Below are positions 27,701 to 39,700 of a stretch of 64,000 nucleotides of DNA, piece after piece. The translations under genes and the position numbers were made by a program. The stretch spans positions 3,502,560-3,566,559 of the forward strand of contig NC_036458.1 of NCBI RefSeq assembly GCF_002775205.1. Reading direction: 5' to 3'. Numbering within the stretch: position 1 is the stretch's first letter; every line of letters starts with the position of its first letter. The notes below the pieces were generated by a model. It had not been told where the DNA came from, did no database searches, and saw only the letters and a program-made list of their open reading frames with translations. This DNA is from Xiphophorus maculatus (Eukaryota; Chordata; Actinopteri; Cyprinodontiformes; Poeciliidae).

Positions 27701-30700
27701 TAAATGTACTCCTCAGCTCTGATTACAACTTTTACTCTGTTACAATTTGAATACTTGTCCACATCATCTGACATATTTTCTTTCTCTCTCTCATACGGGT
27801 CAATCCCAACAGCAACCATTTTTTTAATGCACCTTGGTCTCGCACATTGGTCAAGAGTGTCCACATATTTTATTTTTGTTTGCCTTGAAGACATGGGTTC
27901 CTCTATCCGTTGCGCATGCGTTTGCCTACTAAGATGGCGCAGATCACTTTTAGTTCAGACTAAAGTGTGGGAACTATGTATTCTCAGTGGCGTTCCTCAT
28001 TTGTTGTCCATGCAGTCCTTCAGGATGATCAAGTCCTACATGGGTGAAGACGACGATAACATCTGTCCCGATCAATCACGATGCCCTGCTGAGTTTTCCT
28101 GCCTGAAGGCTTTGACAAAGTTTGGATGCTGTCCGCTAGCAAAGGTAATCAAATTTTAGTTTTTGAGCCTTAAAACTGCAGTATGTAACTTTTATAATAT
28201 ATATTTTTTACATATTTGTTGACGTCATGACTTTTTTATGACAGCATGGTATGAGACAGATAATCTTTGAAAAAGATTTAGCTCCTCTGCCTTGTCCCAC
28301 TAGAAACAACCAATCAGAGCCAGGAGGCGGGTCTTAGTGCTGTCAATCATCTTCTGTTAATATCTCCTTGCTCTGTGCTACGTTGCAGCTAGCGCAGCCT
28401 GTTATGAATGCTCAGGGCAGTTAGCACAGCCAGCGATGGCGGATAAACTGTTTTCCTCTAACGGTAACGCATGTGGTTGATTGACAACACTAAGCCCCTC
28501 CTCCTGGCTCTTATTGGTTGTTTTCGGTTGGAACGATGCATTTCGTCAGACTGGAATAGTAGCTGAGGGAGACGGTGGAGGAGATCGATTATCTGTCTCA
28601 CAACAAACTGTCACAAAATATTTGCAAATACAATCTTGTCGTTTTGGATAAGTGAGTGTGTGAGGATTTCAGGGATGTTTTTCTAACTTGATGCCATCCA
28701 ACAGGGAATCTCCTGCTCTGATGGAAAGCACTGCTGTCCTGAGGGCCACCACTGCAGCATCGACAGCCGCTCCTGCATCAAAAAAGGTTGGATTTATCAT
28801 AATATTCATCGTTGTCAGTCTTTCATCTTTGTTTAAGGCTGCAACTAACAATTACTCTGACGATTAATCGATCAATCGGGTAATGAAATCAGCAGACTCT
28901 TCATTTTACCTCATAAACCTTTTTTATGCAATATTAAATACATTAAAAGATGCAAACATTTAATTACTTTTTTAGAAAAGAAAATAAACATTTTATCACC
29001 TAAAATGCAATAACATAGAATTCTTTTTGAGGCAAGGAATGCTTTTTCAGCTAAAAAAATGATTTCAGTTATGCTAAAAACTCGACCATTTACATCAATA
29101 TAGAGTATGGCTGATCTGTTGACTATTTTTTGGATTAAACAATTTATTAATTGAAAAGCAAACTATGTTTTCTTTACAGAATTTGAACCAGGTGAAGTTT
29201 AAACTGCAACTTAAGGAATTTAGGGTAGAACATATTTGCAGTCAAAGGTTGTTTTCTTTATTTTAATGCAAAATGTATTTTTTTATTTTTTTTTTTACGG
29301 TTTTGGCTTACTTGCTGCTCTAACTATGTTCTGTCAGCAAATTACCCTTTTTCATTTTACTGCAGTAAATGATTAATCGACTGCTAAATTAGTTGATGAT
29401 TATTTTAATCATCGATTAATCACTATTAATCGTTTCAGCTCCGTCATTATTATTTTAGTTTTTATAATTCTGTTGTTTTATTTTTGGTGAAAAAACTTAT
29501 GACTGTGTAGAGACGGCATGTCCAAATGATCAGATGAATTCGCTTGCTGTGAGATGATTAATCAATTACTAAATTAGTTGATTATTTCAATCATAATTGT
29601 GATTAATCATTTCAGCTCTATCATTTTTTTGTTTGTTGTTTTTAAAGAACTTGTGACAGCCGTCCAGTGTAGCGATGGCGTTTCTGAATGCCCGGATGAA
29701 ACGACCTGCTGTGAGACTCCAGAAGGCAAATGGGGTTGCTGTCCAATGCCAAAGGTATGCAGTAATCAGTCTTCACTCATATTGCTCTATATTAGTAAGA
29801 CTTCACACTGTAAGTAAGATAGTAAAGGAGGAAAAAGTCAAATGGATGATTTGCATGACCCACATCGACTCACATCCAGGTTATCGCGTCTTTATTGTGT
29901 CTTATCCTGGGCTGACGTGTGACTTTATTGTCCAAACAGGCTGTGTGCTGCGATGATAAGAAACACTGCTGCCCTGAAGGGACAACATGCAACATTGAAC
30001 AAATGAAATGCATTTCCATATCTACCAAAAAGGAGCTGCCCATGTGGGCTAAGTTCCCTGCCAGACAGAGAGCAGCCTGGGAGAACCAGAATGGTTAGGA
30101 GTGTGTGTCATCATGAAGGATTGGTGAGCTGAACTTCACTATAATGAAGAAATCTGGGTGGGTTTGTTTTTCCAGAAGGTGAAGAAATTACCGCAAAGGC
30201 AGCTGATGAGAAAGAAGCAGAGAAATCCACTGAAGCTGCTACAGCCAATCAACTTTCTCCTCTGAAGGAGGAAGTGACTGTGTCATCTGTTGCTAAGGCA
30301 GACGGAGGTGAAATTTCACTTCATGCTTCTTGAAAGTTTTACCAGAAAGTGCCAGTTTTATACTAAGTAACATTCACACTAACAGGATTATTCACACTGT
30401 ACTCAAATAAAAGTAGGCCTACTTCAACATATTTTATAAAAGTAAAAAGTAGCCATCTAAGAATTTACTCAGACTTTTCAGTAAAAAAGTCTTTGGTAGA
30501 AAGTCTACTGAAGTACTGAGTAACTGATCAAATTATCAGTCATTTAATATTTAAAAATTACATAATCAGACGGACCAAAACATAAAGTTAAGTGTACATG
30601 TTGGTGTTTGAAGGACCAAAATTACAATAATTCATATAACTAATAAAAAATAACAAAATTAGGCAGAAGAACATTTTCCCAAATCAGTTTCTTTTAATGT

Positions 30701-33700
30701 AAAATTTATCAAACTTTAACAAAAACTGCAGGTGTCTGTGTCTGGTGATTGTTTGTTTTTCATTCAGTGGGTAGAGAAATCAGAAATTTTACTTCAGTAA
30801 AATTAGAGAAATACTTCATAATAAAATTACTCAAGTAAAAGTAAAAAGTATAGCGTAGTAAATACACTCCTAAAAGTAAATCTTTTCAAAAAAGTTACTC
30901 AAGTAGACTGACATACACATTAAAAAGACACAAACACATTTTTTCTCACAATCTGATGCTTAGGATAAGAATTTTTAAAAACACATTATCCCAGCAGGAG
31001 AGTTGAATCAACTGAAATCTGCTTTCTTCTCCTTCAGTTTACAATGTGGCTTGCAATGAAACGGCCGCCTGTCCTGATGGCACCACCTGCTGCAAAACAA
31101 AGGAAGGCGGCTGGGCTTGTTGTCCTCTGACAGAGGTAAACTGGGACGATTTCTTAGAAATGTTTTCAAAACTGATATATTGGAACCTTAAAGGGGACCC
31201 GAAATCCCATTTTGCACATTTTTGTACTTCTATTTGGTCTCCACTTCTTCTAAAAACAGACAAAGCTCTTAAATAAATGACACAGTCGTTTTTGGGCAAT
31301 AAATTAATGTTTTTTGGTGTCTGGAAAACAAGCCGCTTCTAAAACCTCCGAAATACGACATCATACTGTTACCGTTACCACGCAACCCACGCTGAGTTTC
31401 AGCACGTACAATGGCTGCTGGAAAACACAAGTGCTCTGTTGTTGAGTTACTATCCAAAAACCACTCACTGCATTCTCATTGGTTGTGCAGGAGGCCCCAC
31501 TTCTATTTTCTAAGATGTTGGCCTGTATAATTGTGCATCTCTTTGTAGCCATTTTCACATACTAGTGTAAATGTTGATTGTATTGAAAGGGACAAGAGGT
31601 CCTACAAGCTCAAGACTGGAATCTTATAATCCAAGTATGCAAAAAATGTGATGAACGTGATTTGCATAGACCGCGGGTCGACAACCCGCCGCATGCGGCT
31701 CTTTAGCGCTGCTCTAGTGGCTCTCTAGAGCTTTTTCAAAAATGTTTGAAAATGGAAAAAGATGGGGGTGGGAAATATATTTTTTGTTTTAATATGGTTT
31801 CTGTAGGAAGAGAAATGTGACACAATTATTCTTAAAGTTTTCCAATGCTATAAAAATGTGTAGAATAAATATTCAATTTCAACATTTCTGTCAAGGAAGA
31901 TTTGCGTCATAGCCTGTGACCTTTCTTTCAGCTGGGCGGGGCGCGAGGCATGTGGCTGTTGTAAACAAACCGACAGGTGTGTGGTGGGCCATGGATAGCA
32001 AAGGGGAAAAGAAAAATAGCAGAGGAGAGATTCTACATTTCTTGGACTGAATCATTGGCATTCATTGCCAATGCTGAAGGATTACCTGAATGTTTGCTAT
32101 GTAGCGAGAAGTTGTCAGATAGCAAAAAGAGTACCGTACTTTCCTGACTATTGAGCGCACCTTATTGTAAGCCGCACCTACAATTTAAAAATACAACAAC
32201 AAAGAAACAAACAAACTGGAAATGTACCTATATAAGCCGCACCAGGCTATAAGCTGAATGGTTCATAGGGTGGGGAAAAAGTAGCAGCTTATAGTCCGAA
32301 AAATACGGTAATGTGGAAAGACATTTCCAGGGAAGGTATGTTACAACAGCTGCCGCATCAAAATTAAAGTTGCATCTTACATGCCCGATGTTGAGAAGCT
32401 GTCTAGTGATGTCTGTCAACAGAAGTCACATTAAACACGTAAGAACACAATCCTGCCATGGGCACATCTATTTAGTAACAAAGTGGGTTGTTTCTATAAA
32501 CTGACTAGTGGTTTTTGTCAGTATGTATTTAGAATGACACGTAGCGATATTATTGTGTTTTGTAGCTCAGGTCCGAGGACGGTTGTGTGTCAAAAGAGAA
32601 GCTGCTATGTTTTGCCATTGCAAAAATGCAATGGTATTTGCTTGGCATTCGCATAGAAATCAAACTTAAACTGTATTAATTTAATTTTATATACTTTACC
32701 TTTTCAAAAGGCAAATTTATAATTTTATAACTGCAGGTTGTGTTTTATTGCACTCCGTTGGTTGCCTAGAGAAGGGGCACGTTATGCACTTTCCGTTTTG
32801 TTGTTTATTCTCACATGTTGTGTTTTCGATCACACATTTTACGGTGATTATTTACAAAGAGCGATCGTCGTTTTGCAAACTGCATTTGTGAGCAATGCTT
32901 TCCGAGTTCCAAAAGGAAAAAAATGACCCTTTCCCTGACGATCTTCATAATACAAATTACATAAAAAATCAGATTTGTTAATTGCATTTCTTTAATTTTA
33001 TCAATGTAAGGAAATATTATACATTAATATTGTAACGGACGGTAAACTTAAAACACTTAAAGCACCATCAGACAACAGAACAGTCACATGGTGCGTCATT
33101 CCTTCCAGGACGCACTGCAGGGAAAATAAGCACTTAATCACCAATGTTTATTATGTATACACTTAGTCATTTTGACAATAGGCTAATATAAACACTTAAA
33201 GCCTGTTTTGCCTTCATTATAAGCTTTATATAAGGCTTTTAATTTTATTGCGGCTCCGGACAGATTTGTTTTTTTTGTTTTTTTGGTCCGATATGTCTCT
33301 TTCAACATTTTGGGTTGCCGACCTTGGCATAGACCATTGCCCTATCCTAACCTATTAAAGGAAGCATAGTATGTCACTTTTAACAGTTCAAAGTGCCTCT
33401 GGGTATTTATTTAATTCGTTTTGTCCACCATGTCATCCTCAGGCTGTTTGCTGTGAAGATTTTATACACTGCTGTCCAAAGGGGAAGAAATGTAACGTGG
33501 CAGCAGGAACATGTGAAGACGGCCTTCTCTCCATCCACTGGTTTGAGAAGAAACCAGCGATCTTCAGACCGGGTGTGGAGGTGCAGGTGAAGAATGTGCC
33601 ATGTAACGACACCGCCGCCTGTCCTGATGGCACCACCTGCTGCAAAACAAAAGAAGGCGGCTGGGCTTGTTGTCCTCTGATCGAGGTAAACTGGGACAAT

Positions 33701-36700
33701 TTCTTAGAAATATTTTCAGAAAAGATATATTGGAACCTTAAAGGTGACCCAAAAGTCACATTTTGCACATTTTTTTACTTCAATTTGGTCTCCACTTCAT
33801 CCAAAAACTGACAAAACTCTTAAATAAACGACACAGTCATTTTTGGGCAATAAATGAATGTTTTTTGGTGTCTGGAAAACAAGCCGCTTCAAAAAACGTC
33901 CGGAGTACGACATCATACTGCGCCGTTACCAAGCAACCCACGTTAAGTTTCACAATGTACAATGGCTGCTGGAAAACATAAGTGTTTTGTTGTTGAGTTA
34001 CCATCCAAAAACCACTCACTGCAGTCTCATTGGTTGTTCAGGAGGCCCCACTTCTGCTTTTCTAAGATGTTGGCTTGTATAATTGTGCATCTCTTTGTAG
34101 CCATTTTCACATATTAGTGTAAATGTTGATTGTATTCAAAGGGACAAGAGGTCCTACAAGTTCAAGACTGGAATCTTATTGTCTAAGAATGCAAAAAAAG
34201 TGATGAACGTGATTTGCATAGACCATCAACCTATCCTAACGCTATTAAAGGAAGCATAGTATGTCATTTTAACAGTTCAAAGTGCCTCTGGGTATTTATT
34301 TAATTCGTTTTGTCCACCTGTCATCCTCAGGCTGTTTGCTGTGAAGATTTTATACACTGCTGTCCAAAGGGGAAGACATGTAACGTGGCAGCAGGAACAT
34401 GTGAAGACGGCCTTCTCTCCATCCCCTGGTTTGAGAAGAAACCAGCGATCTCCAGACCGGGTGTGGAGGTGCAGGTGAAGAATGTGCCATGTAACGACAC
34501 CGCCGCCTGTCCTGATGGCACCACCTGCTGCAAAACAAAAGAAGGCGGCTGGGCTTGTTGTCCTCTGATCGAGGTAAACTGGGACAATTTCTTAGAAATA
34601 TTTTCAGAAAAGATATATTGGAACCTTAAAGGTGACCCAAAAGTCACATTTTGCACATTTTTTTACTTCAATTTGGTCTCCACTTCATCCAAAAACTGAC
34701 AAAACTCTTAAATAAACGACACAGTCATTTTTGGGCAATAAATTAATGTTTTTTGGTGTCTGGAAAACAAGCCGTTTCAAAAAACGTCCGGAGTACGACA
34801 TCATACTGCACCGTTACCAAGCAACCCACGTTGAGTTTCACAATGTACAATGGCTGCTGGAAAACACAAGTGCTCTGTTGTTGAGTTACCATCCAAAAAC
34901 CACTCACTGCATTCTCATTGGTTGTGTAGGAGGCCCCACTTCTACTTTTCTAAGATGTTGGCTTGTATAATTGTGCATCTCTTTGTAGCCATTTTCACAT
35001 ATTATTGTAAATGTTGATTGTATTCAAAGTGACAGGAGGTGCTACAAACTCAAGACTGGAGTCTTATAATCTTAGTATGCAAAAAATGTGATGAACGTGA
35101 TTTGCATAGACCATCAACCCATCCTAATGCTATTAAAGGAAGCATAGTATGTCACTTTTAACAGTTCAAAGTGCCTCTTGGTATTTATTTAATTCGTTTT
35201 GTCCACCTGTCATCCTCAGGCTGTTTGCTGTGAAGATTTTATACACTGCTGTCCAAAGGGGAAGAAATGTAACGTGGCAGCAGGAACATGTGAAGACGGC
35301 CTTCTCTCCATCCCCTGGTTTGAGAAGAAACCAGCGATCTCCAGACCGGGTGTGGAGGTGCAGGTGAAGAATGTGCCATGTAACGACACCGCCGCCTGTC
35401 CTGATGGCACCACCTGCTGCAAAACAAAAGAAGGCGGCTGGGCTTGTTGTCCTCTGATCGAGGTAAACTGGGACAATTTCTTAGAAATATTTTCAGAAAA
35501 GATATATTGGAACCTTAAAGGTGACCCAAAAGTCACATTTTGCACATTTTTTTACTTCAATTTGGTCTCCACTTCATCCAAAAACTGACAAAACTCTTAA
35601 ATAAACGACACAGTCATTTTTGGGCAATAAATGAATGTTTTTTGGTGTCTGGAAAACAAGCCGTTTCAAAAAACGTCCGGAGTACGACATCATACTGCGC
35701 CGTTACCAAGCAACCCACGTTAAGTTTCACAATGTACAATGGCTGCTGGAAAACACAAGTGCTCTGTTGTTGAGTTACCATCCAAAAACCACTCACTGCA
35801 TTCTCATTGGTTGTGTAGGAGGCCCCACTTCTACTTTTCTAAGATGTTGGCTTGTATAATTGTGCATCTCTTTGTAGCCATTTTCACATATTAGTGTAAA
35901 TGTTGATTGTATTCAAAGGGACAAGAGGTCCTACAAGTTCAAGACTGGAATCTTATTGTCTAAGAATGCAAAAAAAGTGATGAACGTGATTTGCATAGAC
36001 CATCAACCTATCCTAACGCTATTAAAGGAAGCATAGTATGTCACTTTTAACAGTTCAAAGTGCCTCTTGGTATTTATTTAATTTGTTTTGTCCACCATGT
36101 CATCCTCAGGCTGTTTGCTGTGATGATTTTATACACTGCTGTCCAAAGGGGAAGACATGTAACGTGGCAGCAGGAACATGTGAAGACGGCCTTCTCTCCA
36201 TCCCCTGGTTTGAGAAGAAACCAGCGATCTCCAGACCGGGTGTGGAGGTGAAGGTGAAGAATGTGCCATGTAACGACACCGCCGCCTGTCCTGATGGCAC
36301 CACCTGCTGCAAAACAAAAGAAGGCGGCTGGGCTTGTTGTCCTCTGATCGAGGTAAACTGGGACAATTTCTTAGAAATATTTTCAGAAAAGATATATTGG
36401 AACCTTAAAGGTGACCCAAAAGTCACATTTTGCACATTTATTTACTTCAATTTGGTCTCCACTTCATCCAAAAACTGACAAAACTCTTAAATAAACGACA
36501 CAGTCATTTTTGGGCAATAAATTAATGTTTTTTGGTGTCTGGAAAACAAGCTGCTTCAAAAACCTCTGGAGTACGACATTATACTGCGCCGTTACCAAGC
36601 AACCCACGTTAAGTTTCACAATGTACAATGGCTGCTGGAAAACATAAGTGTTTTGTTGTTGAGCTACCATCCAAAAACCACTCACTGCAGTCTCATTGGT

Positions 36701-39700
36701 TGTTCAGGAGGCCCCACTTCTGCTTTTCTAAGATGTTGGCTTGTATAATTGTGCATCTCTTTGTAGCCATTTTCACATATTAGTGTAAATGTTGATTGTA
36801 TTCAAAGGGACAAGAGGTCCTACAAGTTCAAGACTGGAATCTTATTGTCTAAGAATGCAATAAAAGTGATGAACGTGATTTGCATAGACCATCAACCTAT
36901 CCTAACCTATTAAAGGAAGCATAGTATGTCACTTTTAACAGTTTAAAGTGCCTCTGGGTATTTATTTAATTCGTTTTGTCCACCATGTCATCCTCAGGCT
37001 GTTTGCTGTGATGATTTTATACACTGCTGTCCAAAGGGGAAGACATGTAACGTGGCAGCAGGAACATGTGAAGACGGCCTTCTCTCCATCCCCTGGTTTG
37101 AGAAGAAACCAGCGATCTCCAGACCGGGTGTGGAGGTGAAGGTGAAGAATGTGCCATGTAACGACACCGCCGCCTGTCCTGATGGCACCACCTGCTGCAA
37201 AACAAAAGAAGGCGGCTGGGCTTGTTGTCCTCTACCTAAGGTTAGCAAACCAACAGTTGACCTCCAGCGAATTTGAAGAATATAGTTTCTGGAACTGCGT
37301 TTTAGGGATTAAACTGGCTAATTTCGTAAAAACTTTCTGAAGGAAGTGTCTGTACTTCCTTCAGAGGCATTAAGTATCACCTTTAAAGATCACTATGGAT
37401 TTTTAAAGGTGATCTATTATGTTTCTTTCTCCCATGGCTACAAATGTATTTCATTTTATCTGACACTTTATTTGCTAGGCGGTCTGCTGTGACGACCATG
37501 AGCACTGCTGCCCTGAAGGCACCACCTGTAACCCGACCAGCACCGGTTGTTTACAAGCTTCAGCCTCAACGCCCTTCATACTGCAGGTTGCTGCGTTCAC
37601 CACTCCGGTACCCACCACAACAACCCAAAGCTTGGTGACAACACCAGCAGAGACCAGTGAAGAGGATGAGCGACCCACACAAGAGGGAGATAATGAAGAG
37701 GAAGAGGAGGAGAAGGAAGAAGAGGGGAATCAGTGTGATGAACACACCAGCTGCCCTCGGGACACAACCTGCTGCTTTATGCAGTCATGTAAGAAGTGGG
37801 GCTGCTGCCCACTGCCAAAGGTGAGTTCTGCTACTCGCTAGCCTGGTTTAGTTTGCTTTAATCCAAGTAGAGTTCGTTTTCCTACAAAGTCTGGTTTGTT
37901 TGAGGAGGTGTGAAAGCGTAATCAAACTCTGATACGAGCCAAAAATTAACTCTGATCCACCTACAAACCTTGGTCTCTGTTTGGTTGAAGTGAACTCAGG
38001 CGCTATTCGAATGCATTTTGAACGCCAAGCGGTCCAGAGACTGTTTCAGAAGCAAGAAGTGCGTTACAGGCAGAGCATTCTGGGTAAATACAACCAGAAC
38101 AAACGTGCTAACCTAGCGCTAACCGAAAAAATGGCTCACGTCTTTTGCTGAAGAGAAAAGAGATGTCCTACAACTGGTAAAATCCTTTTCATGTTTGCTT
38201 ACATTTTGTGAAAAAGAAAGTTCTCCAGAGGTTTGCATTTTATTTTTCTTAGTGGTTCTTGGTGCAGCGCCCCCACAGGCGAGGAGGGGAACAGGTTTTC
38301 TTAGAATTTTGTCCAGTGCAGTTTGGAAGCACAATGCTGCATTAAGGCCATTGTAGATTAAAAAAAAAGAAGTAAATTTCCACCAAAAAACTCAGATATT
38401 TTTTCATTACGCAATCTTAAGAATTTTTTTTAGAAAAAATATGATAAAAAGTAAAAAATGTTGACTTTTCAAACTCAGAAAATGTACAAAAGTCAAAAAT
38501 TTTAGAATTTTTTAACTCATGAATGAATTTAAAAACGTTTTTTCTATTTACAATGGCCCAAATTCACTATTGTATGAAACTGAACCGCAGCAGCTAGAAA
38601 TGTAGAAAATGTTGCAACTTTAGTCACCAGTTGAACCGAGTTTACCAAACTTTGAGGTGTGAAAACACTTTTGAGCTGCATAATTAAACTTATAAAGACT
38701 TTTTAGCAAAACAGTGCTACAAAAATGTGACTCATGAATCTGAACTGTGTTAATTTCTTAATAATAATGTAGTTTAAGTACCAGAATCCATTTTCATTTA
38801 TTGAAGGAAAACTAGAACTACACAGCTGATTATGGCTGGCCTTCCACTACTGACCAAATCCAACTTCACAATGGCTCTAAAGATCTGAGTGTTTTGTGGT
38901 CAAAAAAGGAGAAGTTAGTCATAGAAACGATTGTAGATACTTATTGAACAACCTACAAAGGAAGCTAAATGTCAAAGTCGTGCAAAGAAACAAGAAGAAG
39001 CTACGTACATGTATTTAATGTAAATGATAAGTTGCATAAAAGAACAGTGATGATTGTTATCAACATTACTGACACAAACCCCCATTGTTGATGTAGATTT
39101 ATCAAAATAGGAAACATTTTGGTTCATTTTCTCAACTAGAGTCGTATATTTAGTTATAATAAATATTTCAATGATTACACTGCAAAAATGCACATTTTTA
39201 CCGAGTATTTTCGGTCTAGTTTTAGTTCAAATATCTTAGTACACTTTAAACAAGACAAAACTAACTCATAAGTAACTTTTCAGCAAGACATTTGAGCTGT
39301 TTGCAGTTAATAATTCCTTAATATTGATACAAAACAAAAGTACTAGTTATTAGCAAATTATTTCACTTATAACAAGATATTGTTCACATGTTTACGTTAT
39401 GTAACTGAAACTTTCCATCAGTGTTAAGGAAATATTGACTTAAAACAAGCTGATAACCTAATGAAACATTACATGTAAGTTAGTTTAGCCTTTTTTCAAA
39501 TGTACTAAGGTTCAATAGAATCTAGACAAAAATACTTGGTAAAAAATTGTGTTTTTACAGTGTATCTCAGACTGCTGGTTTTTTATTATTCAAAAGCCAC
39601 TTTTCCTAGAGCATGGTGATATTTTTTTAACGTTTTCTACAAGTAGAAAAGCATAAAAAACATTAACACATATTATACTGAACTAAAAAAGAACATAATC

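Larger units (their letters stand above)
31050..37240 (+). repeat. Tandem exon-intron array within progranulin (~889-bp period)
   Basis: Five 243-nt exons start at 33443, 34331, 35220, 36110 and 36998, so the spacings are 888-890 bp. The introns between them are 645-647 bp and nearly identical. The last part of exon 31038-31135 and its intron belong to the same series once the 1655-bp hAT insert and its 8-bp target duplication are subtracted, leaving about 644 bp. Each exon codes 81 residues: the second half of one granulin, a linker [18 protein letters not shown], and the first half of the next. Copies differ by only a few residues (for example KGKKC or KGKTC, SIHWF or SIPWF, VEVQ or VEVK). 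The fifth copy ends CCPLPK instead of CCPLIE, where the array rejoins unique sequence. Confidence 0.95.

Noticed and set aside
33439-36435. Repeated 109-residue minus-strand frames over the progranulin array
   Set aside because: They recur only because the exon is duplicated; they are the antisense of granulin exons and intron sequence.
31050-37240. CRISPR-like regular spacing
   Set aside because: Period of ~889 bp with coding exons in a vertebrate gene; it is an exon array.
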